DNA from: Streptomyces sp. NBC_00557
GTDB taxonomy: Bacteria; Actinomycetota; Actinomycetes; Streptomycetales; Streptomycetaceae
Direction of reading: 5' to 3'
DNA length: 64,000 nucleotides
Assembly: GCF_036345995.1 (NCBI RefSeq)
Contig: NZ_CP107796.1
Location: forward strand, 8,246,001-8,310,000
This document shows positions 8,776 through 17,817 of the stretch, piece after piece. Each line of letters starts with the position of its first letter. The first letter of the stretch is position 1. A program made the translations under genes and the position numbers. The notes beneath the pieces were generated by a model that worked only from the letters and a program-made list of their open reading frames with translations, had not been told where the DNA came from and searched no databases.

Positions 8776-9600
8776 TCAGGTGAGGGCGCTCAGGGCCGCG
8801 GGGCCGTGCTGGAAGTCAGGGTCGACCTGGGTGGTGACGTCCCGGCCGGTGGCCTCGTTGGCCCAGGCGGTGGCGTTGCGCAGGTGGAACTCCACGGCGT
8901 GCTTCTGGAAGGCCGCCCAGTTCTTGATGCGGGCGTCCACGGCTGCGCGTAGCAGGTTCAGGGTGCGGGTGTTGTGCGGCTCCAGCTCGCCGTGGCCGCG
9001 GCCCTGTTCCTGGGCGCGTACGCAGGAGGACTGCTCGCAGTGGGCGAGCAGGTCGTCGCCGACATGCTCCTGGAGAAAGAGCAGGTGGTCCTCGCCGGTG
9101 ACCTTGTTGCCCGCGACGGCGACCAGGATGCCGAACTCTGCTGCGTGGTCGCGGTACTGGCAGTACACGGAGACGCTCTCGCGGGTCGGTTCGACCACCA
9201 GGAACGTCATGTCGAAGCATGTGAACAGGCCGGAGGCGAAGGCGTCGGCGCCGGCGGTCATGTCAACGACGACGTACTCGCCGGGACCGTCGACGAGGTG
9301 ATTGAGGTACAGCTCAACCGCGCCGAGCTTGGAGTGGTAGCAGGACCCTCCGAGGTCATTCTCGTCAAAGGCGCCGGTGACCATGAGCGGTACGCCGGCG
9401 ACCTGCCGGACGTGACGACCGTCGATCTCATCGTCGCCGAGCGGACGCGGTAGTCGGGAGCCGCGTCCGGGCGGGGTCGCCTTGACCATGGCTTCGTGGG
9501 AAGGGATCCCCGGGTTGCTGCCCCGCAGGTAGTCCTTGATCTGGCCGGTGCGCGGGCTGAGCGGTGGCGCGGCGAAGACTGTCCCGTATGAGGGCGTGAG
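8776..9600 (-). pseudogene. CooC/ParA-like ATPase, N-terminus lost
   Basis: The minus-strand frame carries SHEAMVKATPPGRGSR, then a body with YHSKLGAVELYLNHLVDGPG, EYVVVDMTAGADAFASGLFT and FLVVEPTRESVSVY. This matches the C-terminal three-quarters of the CooC-like SIMIBI ATPases common in Streptomyces. The family's N-terminal P-loop (GKGGxGKT) is missing: the frame runs upstream to 9600 with no start, exactly where a transposase fragment begins. The ATPase was therefore truncated by that insertion and lacks nucleotide binding. Confidence 0.75.
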
Positions 9601-9852
9601 TTATCCGGTGAGGGCCAGGTTGTGGAGCTGGGCGATGACGAGCATGGCCTGGTGCACGCCGTTGCCCTTGAGTCGGCAGTCCCGCGGGATTTTCCAGTTC
9701 TTCAGCCGGGACAGGGCGTGTTCCACCCGGGCTCGCGCCCGGCGGTGGACGGCGATCTCCGCTTCTTGGTGGGGGCTGAGGTGCGTCTGACCTCGTCGTT
9801 CACGGTGTGGGATGAGCAGGCCGGTGCCCCCCAACTCGTCCAGCCACGTCAT
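9601..9852 (-). mobile_element. transposase C-terminal fragment
   Basis: Eighty-three residues with RARARVEHALSRLKNWKILR-like sequence (here RVEHALSRLKNWKIPRDCR) and ending QAMLVIAQLHNLALTG. This is the C-terminus of a DDE_Tnp_4 / IS5-group transposase, where the Glu in RVEHALS is the third catalytic acidic residue. The N-terminal two-thirds with the first two Asp residues is absent. It marks the end of an insertion sequence that truncated the neighbouring ATPase gene. Confidence 0.65.
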
Positions 9853-10050
9853 CCAGGCTTCCAGGTCGGCATGCGTACCACCTGGAACGATACGTGGTCT
9901 TCCAAGCAGTCCGGCGCCGGCGGCCGAGCCTCTGCGCCGCGCTGCCGTTCCTGATCCCGACGTTCAGCCTCGGCGATGTGCTGCCCTGCCCGGTCCAGGG
10001 ACAGGACGAGCCAGGTGTCCAGGACGCGGAGGCGTGGCAGCCCGGAGGTA
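9853..10050 (-). pseudogene. unidentified remnant upstream of the transposase end
   Basis: One minus-strand frame reads LDTWLVLSLDRAGQHIAEAE followed by RRDQERQRGAE. This amphipathic helical sequence stops soon after. A second frame joins directly onto the transposase fragment. The family is not recognised, and the pieces look like a fusion of two broken genes. Confidence 0.3.
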
Positions 10051-10126
10051 TATCGTTCACTTGTTCAATCGTAAAGGGGATTTTTCGACTGTGCCGCTTC
10101 ATGGATAGTTGGTGCACATTGGACAT

Positions 10127-11308
10127 ATGTACCCTCCTAGGCAGCACTCCGCCCTCACCCGGCACCGGTGGTATCCCACCTGGGGGTTGGTGGTGCTCCC
10201 CCTAGCACTGATCGCTGCCATCACCGTCGTGGACATCAGCACCCCGGAATCAGTCCACCTCGGTCCGCTTCTCGTCGTGGCACCAGCCATCACCGTTTCA
10301 TTCGGAGGGGCCTGGCTGACCGGACTGGTCGGTGCACTGGCGGTAGCGGCTCAGGTGAGCATAGCCGTGTTCCACGGGGGCCTCTCCACGCCCAACCACA
10401 TCGCGCAGATCATCGGGCTCGCATTCCTCTCGATCATGGCCGTGATCGTCCGCTTGGTGCGTGACCGGCGCAGCTCAGAGCTCGTCCAGGTGCGTTCCGT
10501 TTCCGAAACCGCGCAGCGCGCGCTGCTACGCCCGCTGCCGCGCAGACTCGGCCCCCTGCACATCTCGTCCACGTACCTGGCCGCCGCGAAAGAGGCCAGT
10601 ATCGGCGGTGACCTGTACGCCGTGGCCCGCACCGGTAACCGCACCCGTGTGCTCATCGGCGATGTCAGAGGAAAAGGACTGGCCGCAGTCGGGGAGGCAG
10701 CCGCGCTGATGGGCGCGTTCCAGGAGGCCGCCTACCAGCACGCCACGCTCCCGGCCCTCGCCAGCGCCCTGGACCACAGTGCGTGCCGCTACCTGACCCA
10801 GTTCCCCGGTGCGGACGACGAGGTGCAGGAGCACTTCATCACCGCGCTGTTGCTGGAGATCCCCGACGATGACTTCGTGGCACGGCTGACGCACTGCGGG
10901 CACCCATCGCCCCTGCTCATCAGCCGAGGGCAGGTGACAAGTGTCCCGAGCCCCCCGGCGCCGCCCCTGGGTATGTGCGCGCTGGAGCAGGGCATCCGCA
11001 CGTCTCACACCTTCTCGTTCGAGCCCGGTGACACTCTCCTGCTCTTCACCGACGGTCTGGTCGAGGCCCGCGACGCCAGCGGGGCTTTCTACCCACTGGA
11101 AGGGCGGCTTGCCCAGTGGGCCAAGTGCAGTCCAGAAGCGCTCATCGAATGGCTCCAGCGGGACCTTCTCACCTACACCGGCGGCGCCCTCCGCGACGAT
11201 GCCGCCGTCCTTGTCATCCGGCGAGCAGGACTTGTGCACGATGGACGCCGTTACGGCGAGCTCGTCGGCAGCGACGGGCGACAGGTAGCCGACCACGACC
11301 ATCGCTAG
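10127..11308 (+). CDS. membrane-anchored SpoIIE-type (PP2C) serine phosphatase
   Basis: 393 residues from ATG 10127 (a GTG at 10109 is the alternative). Residues about 18-115 hold three or four transmembrane helices. After a short linker comes a SpoIIE/RsbU-type phosphatase domain with the metal-binding motifs GGDLYAV, IGDVRGKGL, LLLFTDGLVEARD and RDDAAVLVI. Such phosphatases dephosphorylate anti-anti-sigma factors and so release alternative sigma factors under stress. No sigma, anti-sigma or STAS gene lies next to it; the nearest HATPase gene is at 43.9 kb. It stands alone with an AT-rich upstream region suited to its own promoter. Confidence 0.9.
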   Translation: MYPPRQHSALTRHRWYPTWGLVVLPLALIAAITVVDISTPESVHLGPLLVVAPAITVSFGGAWLTGLVGALAVAAQVSIAVFHGGLSTPNHIAQIIGLAFLSIMAVIVRLVRDRRSSELVQVRSVSETAQRALLRPLPRRLGPLHISSTYLAAAKEASIGGDLYAVARTGNRTRVLIGDVRGKGLAAVGEAAALMGAFQEAAYQHATLPALASALDHSACRYLTQFPGADDEVQEHFITALLLEIPDDDFVARLTHCGHPSPLLISRGQVTSVPSPPAPPLGMCALEQGIRTSHTFSFEPGDTLLLFTDGLVEARDASGAFYPLEGRLAQWAKCSPEALIEWLQRDLLTYTGGALRDDAAVLVIRRAGLVHDGRRYGELVGSDGRQVADHDHR

Positions 11309-11435
11309 CCCGAGGCCGATCCGGTGGTTGTGGTCAGCAGGGACAGCGGGGCCCCCTTGTGCTACTGAACTTCATCGGGTCATGTTGGGCGGTTCGCCTG
11401 CGGGTTGATGCGGGTGATCGGTACTGCCGGCGCCT

Positions 11436-11640
11436 ATGAGGTATGCGCAAGGCGGTGGGTTGACTGATGGGCAGACGGCGGCGCGGGAGCGGGTGCGGCT
11501 GGAGGCCGTGGGGCGGTTGGAGGTCGGGGAGACGACTCCGCGCCGGGCACCGCGGTGGCGCTGCGGGTCTCGGAGCGGTCGGTGGAGCGGTGGCGGCGGA
11601 GCTGGCGGGTGCCGGATCACCCGCGGCAGCACAGAAGCCC
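11436..11640 (+). mobile_element. IS630-type transposase N-terminal remnant (frameshifted)
   Basis: Frame one reads MRYAQGGGLTDGQTAARERV and continues RLEAVGRLEVGE. After a frameshift near 11550 the next frame gives VALRVSERSVERWRRSWR. Together they rebuild the helix-turn-helix opening of Streptomyces IS630-family transposases. The DDE catalytic domain is absent, so this is a relic. Confidence 0.65.
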
Positions 11641-11934
11641 GTCCGCGATATGCGGCGGTGGGCCCGGGGTGGTCCTGCGTGTGCACATGGGACGCAGGAC
11701 CACCAGGCCCGAGCACTGCCTGTCACGAGCTGGGCACTGCAAACGTAGGGCGGTTCGGTGGTTCGCGCAGCCGCTGTGGGGCCTATGGGTGAGAGCCCGG
11801 CCGAGCCGGGGCCTCACCCACCGCCGGCCGGGTCCAGGTTGCCGCCGGCGCGCAGACCCATGCGGCGTCATGGTCACCGCCGCCGCCCAGAGGCTTGCCC
11901 GGTCTGCGGCCGATTCTGCCGCCTCCGCAACCAG

Positions 11935-12610
11935 GCAGCGGCCTGGCCTTAGAACTCCTAACGCACCTGCCGCAGGAACTGGGCTTCGGCTCGGGCATGA
12001 CCTGCTGGCGCCGACTGGCGGAGTGGACCGCAGCCGGGGTGTGGCCCCGGCTGCACGAGGCCCTGCTCGCCGAGCTGCGGGCCGCGAACGCCCTGGACTT
12101 CTCCCGGGCGGCAGTCGACGGCTCCCACATCCGGGCGTTAAAGGGGGAGCCAAGACTGGACGAAGCCCTGTCGACCGGGGCAGGACGGGCAGCAAGCATC
12201 ACCTGATCACCGACGCGACCAGCATCCCACTCGCCGTCACGCTGACCGGCGGCCATCGCAACGACGCCACCCAACTGATCCCGCTCCTCCAAGCGGTGCC
12301 GCCCATTCGCGGCAAGCGCGGCCGCCCCCGGCGCCGCCCGGGCGCAGTATTGGGCGACCGCGGCTACGACCACGACAAGTACCGCCGCCTAGTGTGGGAC
12401 CTTGGTGTGAAACCACTGATCGCCCGCCGTGGCACGGAGCACGGCTCCGGCCTGGGCACCGAACGCTCGGTGGTGGAGCGCGCGTTCGCCCATCTGCACT
12501 GGTTCCGCCGCCTGCGGATCCGCTGGGAGATCCGCGACGACATCCACGAAGCCTTCCTCGCCCTCGGATGCGCACTCATCTGCTGGCGGCGCCTGAACGG
12601 ACTCCGGTAG
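11935..12610 (+). mobile_element. IS5-family (IS427-like) transposase, degenerate
   Basis: Two overlapping frames encode one transposase. The first has LPQELGFGSGMTCWRRLAEW to AVDGSHIRALKGE, including the first catalytic Asp. The second, entered near 12145, has GSKHHLITDATSIPLAVTLT, then AVLGDRGYDHDKYRRLVW, and ends RSVVERAFAHLHWFRRLRIR and beyond, with the second Asp and the catalytic Glu. Many IS427-group elements use a programmed frameshift, but here the first 50 or so residues are also missing, so the copy is probably dead. No clear terminal repeats were found. Confidence 0.75.
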
Positions 12611-12726
12611 GAGATTCTGGTTCGGCGACAAAACCTTGTACAGCGCGCCTCCACGAGAACCTTCCGACGGGCTGAGTACCGGGCGAACCGGCAGCGGTTG
12701 CTCCGCTCGAAGTAACGTCAGGGCGC

Positions 12727-13155
12727 ATGGTGTCTCTGTTCGCATTCTTCGGTCCGCCCGCGATCACACTTTCCCTCTTCGCCGTTGGGGCATTTCCGTA
12801 CGCGTTGTGGGTGACCAGGAGGAAGCCCTCGCGGTCGGCCCGCTGGGCGGTGATCGGCAGCGCGGCAGCGATCGCCGCCTACGGGGCCGGAACCGTATAC
12901 GGGATTGCCTTCACGAAACCGCTCGACGTGTGTGGAGACAAGACCGGTGACGGCGTGTACATGGATGCCGGGCGGGACTACGGGCTGACATCGGTGAGCG
13001 TGGACAGCTTCCCTCCGTCCATCACCTGCCACTGGACCAGCGGGCACAGCACCGAAGCGGTGTGGTTCTGGACTGCGCCCCTGCTGTACGCAGGGCTGGC
13101 GTGCTCCGTCGCCTCATGCGCCCTGCTCCTCATCAACCGAAGGCGAAGGCCCTGA
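12727..13155 (+). CDS. small membrane protein, unknown function
   Basis: 142 residues. Helices lie near residues 5-27, 39-61 and 113-135. Between the second and third helices is an extracytoplasmic loop of about 50 residues with two cysteines (KPLDVCGDKTGDG and SITCHWTSG) that could form a disulfide. No family recognised. It has no operon partner and lies between an IS5 remnant and a non-coding stretch. Confidence 0.7.
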   Translation: MVSLFAFFGPPAITLSLFAVGAFPYALWVTRRKPSRSARWAVIGSAAAIAAYGAGTVYGIAFTKPLDVCGDKTGDGVYMDAGRDYGLTSVSVDSFPPSITCHWTSGHSTEAVWFWTAPLLYAGLACSVASCALLLINRRRRP

Positions 13156-13825
13156 GCGCCAGGGTCACCTCAGCTCGGTGGGACGGCGTCGCCTTGCCAC
13201 CGGTCCCGCCCTGGCTCGAGCACGCGGTGACCGCCATCAGCACACCAGCCACATGACCCATGCCGAACGCATTCGCCCCCTGACGCTTCCGAACGGAATC
13301 CCGTTTTACCACCGTGACCCGTGCCAGGGCAGACAGATCGCCGCGTCGGTGGTGATGCCCTGCTGCGTCGGTACCCCGCGCAGGCCGAAGTGCAGGAGGA
13401 GGAGCGGTGCCTGCCGCTGAGCGGGAGGGCGCTGGCCGCGCGAAGTGCTCGTGCCGGTCCTGCTCAACTCTGCCGGCGAACGAGCCGCTCCACGCCGAGC
13501 GGTCCATCCGGGCCACCGCGGCGTGATCAGGGCGCCACCGAGAAGACCGGCCTGATCCGTTTCCGGGATGACTCCCCTGAAAGGCCGCAGGTGGAGGAAC
13601 ATCCCTTACCACGAGGGGTGATTGCTGCGGTGAAGGCCACCGCCGCCACGGTCGACAACGCGCCGAAGCGGCCCGCCGTTGTGCCACCGCAGCGCGCCCG
13701 GCACCGACACGACGCCGCCCCGGACGCCTTCGCCGGCGGACGACGTTGCGCTCTGCGTTGTTCGAGAGGCAGAACAGCACGTCCACCGCTGCTGGCAGCA
13801 CCTGCAGGCACCTACCGGCCCACCC
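13156..13825. other. non-coding stretch with possible gene debris
   Basis: About 670 bp with no supportable gene. Short runs on both strands faintly recall IS66-type transposase C-termini (LPANEPLHAERSIRATAA at 13475-13530 on the plus strand), but each stops quickly and the match is too weak to call. Confidence 0.35.
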
Positions 13826-14638
13826 TCAGTGACCGCGCGCGGCCGAGACCGCCACTGCCCTATCCTCTCGGCCCCTGGCCGGTCCCCTCCGGCGCAGCGG
13901 GCGCCGTATGTCCTCGGTGAGGAATCCCGCGCAGCACGCGGACGATGCGACGCAGCCGAGCGCCACTCCAGCGGCCGACAGCTTCAGCGCTACTCCGTCC
14001 GGTGCCCCGGGCGGCGGCCCCAGCCGCTCGTCGACGTGCCCGCGCGGGTCGACGGTCACGACGACCCGCGTTCCTGTCGGCGACTGCTCGCCCCGAAGCT
14101 GGTGCGTGGTCCCGTCCGGCAGCCGTACGACCACCCCGGAAGAGGTGCCGTCCGGTGTCGACGACTTCCACTGCCGGGTCACCACACCGGTCACCGCGAC
14201 TCCGCGGTCATGCAGAGCCTGCTGGTCGGAATCCTGCTGGCCGAAATGCAGCACAAAGCCGTACGCAGAGACCATGAGCAGGCCTATGCCGCCTGCGATG
14301 ACGTAGGACGCCTTCTCGCGGCCACGGGAGTGGAGGTACACGGCCGACAGCCCGGGGACGAGCAGGGCGACGACCACTCCGCCGCATGCCAGGAAGAAGG
14401 CCATCGGGTTCCGGTGCCCCTGTGACCACAGCGCCAGCAGCGGCCATGCCGTGGCCAGGGTGAACCCGGTCGCCACGAACGACCCCGCGGCGAATAGTCC
14501 CAGCCATCCTCCGGCACGCCCGGCCGCCCTCAGCACGGCTGGCCCCCAGGAACTCGCCATGTCGCCAGGGTGACCGCGCTGCCCGCTTCGGGCAAGCTCC
14601 CCGGCAGACACTCCGGGTGCTGACATGAGGGCATCCAC
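13826..14638 (-). CDS. multi-pass membrane protein with a central soluble domain, unknown function
   Basis: Up to 270 residues, from GTG 14638; ATG 14626 or ATG 14560 are alternatives. Helices lie near residues 44-65, 80-100, 110-128 and 228-245. The soluble section in between (VAVTGVVTRQWKSSTPDGTS, VVVRLPDGTTHQLRG, GTRVVVTVDPRGHVDERLG) looks like the beta-rich DUF3592 domain found in many actinobacterial membrane proteins. Function unknown. The gene stands alone. Confidence 0.75.
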   Translation of the reverse strand: MDALMSAPGVSAGELARSGQRGHPGDMASSWGPAVLRAAGRAGGWLGLFAAGSFVATGFTLATAWPLLALWSQGHRNPMAFFLACGGVVVALLVPGLSAVYLHSRGREKASYVIAGGIGLLMVSAYGFVLHFGQQDSDQQALHDRGVAVTGVVTRQWKSSTPDGTSSGVVVRLPDGTTHQLRGEQSPTGTRVVVTVDPRGHVDERLGPPPGAPDGVALKLSAAGVALGCVASSACCAGFLTEDIRRPLRRRGPARGREDRAVAVSAARGH

Positions 14639-14671
14639 GCGGGTGTTCTCTGTAGTTCTCCGGTGAAGCTG

Positions 14672-14881
14672 TCACCGGCCGGGGGCGTCCTCGTTCCGCT
14701 CCTGCTTCCTCCGCCGGTTCCAATCCTGGCGCGCCACGTCAGCGACCAGCCGGGTGCGCCACTCCTGCAGACGCTTCATCTCGTGGTCACCGAGGTTCTC
14801 GTCAACGCCGTAGATGGTCCTCCGCTCGGCTTCGATCTCCTCCTCTAGGAGGTCCACGCCTCGGCCAGCAGAGTCCCACAT
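14672..14881 (-). CDS. short helical hypothetical protein, possibly the rest of a broken gene
   Basis: Sixty-nine residues, strongly charged and helical (EEEIEAERRTIYGVDENLGD, then HEMKRLQEWRTRLVADVARQ). Just upstream, a different frame encodes a plausible transmembrane helix (CLVLWALMAVPLVRHVG). A single frameshift near 14890 would fuse the two into a small membrane-anchored protein. Either this fragment is expressed alone or the gene is broken. Confidence 0.4.
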   Translation of the reverse strand: MWDSAGRGVDLLEEEIEAERRTIYGVDENLGDHEMKRLQEWRTRLVADVARQDWNRRRKQERNEDAPGR

Positions 14882-15299
14882 GCCGGACCAGCGGCACCGC
14901 CATCAGCGCCCACAGCACCAGGCAGCACCACGCGCCTACCACGGCGCCGGGCTGAGCAGGCCCTCATCTCGGTGGTCGCCACCGCTGCCGCTCCGACACT
15001 CACGCACTCACGCCGGCCCCAGAGTGAGGGTCTGTGCTGTCTCCGCCGCCGGGCACGGGTCCAGGCTGTCGAGGAAGGCGCGGGCGGCATCCGGGAGCGG
15101 GCGACGTCACCGGGACGGACACCCTTCCCCACGACCAGGGCCCGGCCGGGGCCCTGGTCGTGGGGTCGTCTCCATGTCGGTCAGGCGCTGCCGCCCACCC
15201 TCGATCGGCTCTACGCCAGGCTCAGCGCTTGCCCGCCGGGGCCGGGATTCAACCAGGCACAGCACTCTTCCGGGTGTATTTGAGGACAGAAATACCTGC
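14882..15299. other. non-coding stretch with an orphan hairpin
   Basis: No gene recognised on either strand. The main feature is the strong hairpin at 15127-15165, listed separately. Confidence 0.45.
15127..15165. terminator. perfect 17-bp stem hairpin
   Basis: CCCCACGACCAGGGCCC (15127-15143) and GGGCCCTGGTCGTGGGG (15149-15165) pair perfectly around a five-base loop. No intact gene ends on its left, so it looks like the surviving terminator of a lost gene. It would also insulate the leader of the MerR-like gene downstream. Confidence 0.7.
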
Positions 15300-15739
15300 A
15301 CGGGTCAGAGAGAAAATCTGTCATGGCGGTGGTAGACATTCGCTTGTTCGCGGGGCTACCATTTCTCTCGTACCCAGGAAGTCGCAGTGGGTACGGCAGA
15401 CAGGAACTGCCGTACAGGTCAAGCAGGACGCGACCCGAAGGGGTCGCGAGCAGTACCCGCGGTATCCAGCAGTACCACCGAGTAACCGAAGGTAAGGAGC
15501 AACAGGCGCCATCAGGATCGCCCGGGCGAGGAAGCAGTCCGCCCGGGTACCGCAAGACCCCGGATTGGAAGGTGGTCCCCGGTCACGCATCCGCGATCCC
15601 CGCAGCACCGCCGTCCCAGGCGGATCTGCGGACGAACAAGGCCGGCGCAGTCGGCCGGTAGATGGTGTTGAAAGCTCGGGGCCCGGGTGCCAGTACGGCA
15701 CCCGGGCCCCCCGACGCGTCCCCCGGAAAGAAGAGGTCT
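15300..15739 (+). promoter_or_regulatory. long structured leader upstream of the MerR-like gene
   Basis: This 440-bp gene-free stretch carries at least three perfect hairpins: 15391-15399 with 15407-15415 (9-bp stem GTACGGCAG), 15429-15436 with 15441-15448 (8-bp stem CGCGACCC, GAAG loop), and 15678-15691 with 15697-15710 (14-bp stem). The run of independent stems, the lack of any protein-like frame and the position directly before a regulator gene suggest a transcribed leader or small RNA. I do not recognise a known riboswitch class. Confidence 0.45.
15678..15710 (+). terminator. 14-bp hairpin 29 bases before the MerR-like start codon
   Basis: GGGGCCCGGGTGCC (15678-15691) and GGCACCCGGGCCCC (15697-15710) form a perfect stem with loop AGTAC. 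It lies between the proposed leader and the ribosome binding site (AAGAGG) of the gene at 15740. Here it could act as an attenuator, or terminate a small RNA made from the leader. Confidence 0.6.
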
Positions 15740-16084
15740 ATGCCCCCTCGCAGTACCCGCACCGCCGACATCCTCGACGACGACGACTACCCCGCCTACA
15801 CCATGGGCCGGGCCGCCGAGATGCTCGGCACCACTCCCGCCTTCCTCCGCGCTCTCGGCGAACACCGCCTGATCACCCCCCTGCGCTCCGAAGGCGGCCA
15901 CCGCCGCTACTCCCGCTACCAGCTGCGCATCGCCGCCCGCGCCCGCGAACTCGTCGACCAGGGCACCCCCATCGAGGCCGCCTGCCGCATCGTGATCCTC
16001 GAAGACCAACTCGAAGAAGCCCAGCGCATCAACGAGCAACTGCGCGCCCAAGCCACCCAGCCGCAGCCGAAAACCTCGGCCTGA
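15740..16084 (+). CDS. MerR-type helix-turn-helix regulator (short)
   Basis: 114 residues from ATG 15740, following AAGAGG. The frame is open upstream, but those codons cover the hairpin and are not conserved in style. The MerR-like winged helix (residues about 20-85) reads [20 protein letters not shown], then [21 protein letters not shown] short coiled-coil tail follows ([17 protein letters not shown]). No C-terminal effector domain or metal-binding cysteines are present, so it is a single-domain type like those often found near cold-shock or developmental genes. Target unknown; the structured leader suggests post-transcriptional control. Confidence 0.85.
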   Translation: MPPRSTRTADILDDDDYPAYTMGRAAEMLGTTPAFLRALGEHRLITPLRSEGGHRRYSRYQLRIAARARELVDQGTPIEAACRIVILEDQLEEAQRINEQLRAQATQPQPKTSA

Positions 16085-16409
16085 CAAGGACGCCGGTCGC
16101 GATCTCAAAGCGGCTTTCAGCAGGCCGCCGAGCCGTGATCGGCGGTAGCCGGCACCCGGCGGTCACGGCTCAGGGCGCTGGAGAAGACGCCGTCGGCGTC
16201 CACTCCAGCATCCCTCTCCGCAGTCCCGTCCCGGGCCGCGACCAGCAGATTCCCGCCTCCCGGTGTCTCCGTGACCGTGTGACCGAGTTCCACCGGCAGC
16301 CCCGGCACCCACTGGCCGCGCCGTCGACCCAGTGAAATCTCGCCTGATGGAGGCACCATCCGCCGAGATATGGACGCTGTCCGACGGCCGCGACGTTCTG
16401 ATCGTTTCC
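16085..16409. other. intergenic stretch, no gene recognised
   Basis: Roughly 325 bp after the MerR-like gene with no credible frame. It probably holds what remains of sequence lost from the 5' part of the Ku pseudogene that follows. Confidence 0.4.
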
Positions 16410-16867
16410 GATCCGCGACGCCGTCCTGGTCCTGCACGCCATGCGCTGGGTGGACGAGCTCCGCGACCCCACCGAGCTGCTCCCGCCGCCGGTCGACGTG
16501 ACCGACGAGGAGGTCGAGTGCGCGCTCGCCCTCATGGACACGATGACCGTGGACGACCTTGTGGCCCGGAGTCCCAGGACCGGTACACGGAGGCCATCGT
16601 CCAGATCGGCGAGGCGAAACGCGAGGAGAAGCCGCTGCCGGAGACGCCCGAGCCCGAGCAGCCGGCACAGGTGCTCGACCTGATGGCCGCTCTGCAGGAG
16701 TCCGTGTCGAACGTGAAGCGGCTCGCGGCGAGGACGTGGGCCCGGCCTACGTCCGCGAACTGCCGAAGCCGAAGAAGACGGCCGCGAAGAAGCAGCCGGC
16801 CAAGAAGGCCGCGGCGAAGAAGACGACTGCGAAGAAGGCCACGGGGCGACGGCCGCGAAGCGCGTGA
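16410..16867 (+). pseudogene. Ku DNA end-joining protein, C-terminal half, two frameshifts
   Basis: Three successive frames rebuild the C-terminal part of bacterial Ku. The first has RDAVLVLHAMRWVDELRDPT and continues to VECALALMDTMTVDDL. A shift near 16570 leads to QDRYTEAIVQIGEAKREEKP and then PAQVLDLMAALQESV. A second shift near 16735 leads to GPAYVRELPKPKKTAAKKQP and the Lys/Ala-rich tail ending GRRPRSA. Ku binds DNA ends and recruits LigD in non-homologous end joining, and the Lys-rich tail is typical of Streptomyces Ku. The N-terminal beta-barrel half is absent and no ligD gene is nearby, so the gene is dead; a functional copy presumably exists elsewhere. Confidence 0.85.
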
Positions 16868-16986
16868 TCTCGGCGTACCCGTCTTCTCATGGTCGTATCA
16901 CCCGTTTGCGAGGGGCGGTGCTGGGCACACGGGACCCGCCGCTGAATGCGGACGAATCGTCAACCACGGCAGGAGGCGTGTCTGCC

Positions 16987-17160
16987 ATGTCGGCTGGTGA
17001 GAAGGCCAAGGCCAAGGCCGAGCAGGCCAAGGGGAAGCTCAAGAGGGCCATGGGACGAGCCGCCGTCGACGACCCGATGGTCGCCGAGGGCCAGGCGGAG
17101 AAGTCCAAGGGCGATGCGCGCCAGGCCAAGGAGAAGATCAAGGACATGTTCAAGCGCTGA
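16987..17160 (+). CDS. CsbD-family stress protein
   Basis: 57 residues from ATG 16987 with AGGAGG ten bases upstream. The Lys/Ala/Glu-rich helical sequence (KAKAEQAKGKLKRAMGRAAV, ending KEKIKDMFKR) is typical of small CsbD-like general stress proteins, which are often under stress sigma factor control. The molecular function of the family is not established. It is monocistronic, with a strong terminator right behind it. Confidence 0.88.
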   Translation: MSAGEKAKAKAEQAKGKLKRAMGRAAVDDPMVAEGQAEKSKGDARQAKEKIKDMFKR

Positions 17161-17184
17161 ACTCTGGCGCCGCTCATGAGCGCT

Positions 17185-17215
17185 GGGCCCTCACCCCGAC
17201 AAGGGGTGAGGGCCC
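17185..17215. terminator. terminator after csbD-like gene
   Basis: GGGCCCTCACCCC (17185-17197) pairs perfectly with GGGGTGAGGGCCC (17203-17215) around GACAA, 24 bases after the CsbD stop codon, and is followed by TTGCT. This is a clear intrinsic-type hairpin. Confidence 0.85.
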
Positions 17216-17338
17216 TTGCTGTCACCGAAGCCGTCGCGGAACCGCCTTGCAGGCACGGGTCCCACACCGCGGTCAGCCGCTACCGTGCACCTCGCCGGCC
17301 GCCTCGCCCGGCGGGCTGACAAGGGGAGGGGAAGCACC

Positions 17339-17659
17339 ATGGGGTGGATCAAAGACGCCAAGGCGAACATGATCAAAGAGCATGCGCAGCGGGCCGTCAC
17401 CGAAGGCCGCACCGTGTTCGTCTGCCGGGTCAACCAGGGCGTGTTGCAGAGCAACTTCTCTGGCCCGCTGTCCGGGGTGGCCGAGCAGATCGAGGCCGTG
17501 GAAGAGCTGGGCTGGCAGCTGGACCAGGCCTCGTTCAGCCACGACCACAAGGACCACGCATCCGCGTTCCTGACCTTCCGCAGGCCGTGGGGACATGCGG
17601 CCGCCCTGCCCCAGCAGATCCAGGCCTCGCCGCGCACGACAAGCTGGGGCGCGCGGTAG
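17339..17659 (+). CDS. conserved-looking small cytosolic protein, unknown function
   Basis: 106 residues from ATG 17339 after AGGGGAGGGG. The protein is a compact mixed alpha/beta sequence (MIKEHAQRAVTEGRTVFVCR, then IEAVEELGWQLDQASFSHDH and ASAFLTFRRP) without signal peptide or membrane helix. It resembles the small proteins annotated as hypothetical across Streptomyces. No function can be assigned. It precedes the HEAT-repeat gene by 158 bp. Confidence 0.75.
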   Translation: MGWIKDAKANMIKEHAQRAVTEGRTVFVCRVNQGVLQSNFSGPLSGVAEQIEAVEELGWQLDQASFSHDHKDHASAFLTFRRPWGHAAALPQQIQASPRTTSWGAR

Positions 17660-17817
17660 CTTGGGCCGATGCCTCCGTGTCCCGCCTTCTGCGCGTCGTG
17701 CAGGCAGCCTGTGTCGCTGGTCAGGCCTGTTGTCGAAGGGGACGTATCAGGCGCGCCGGCGCAGGTTTCCGCAGGCCCCTGACCGTTCTGTCGGAGCGGC
17801 CTGCGAAGATCACGCCC

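Noticed and set aside
13475..13530. IS66-like transposase end (NEPLHAERSIRATAA)
   Set aside because: Similarity is only a few residues, and the expected following motif is absent.
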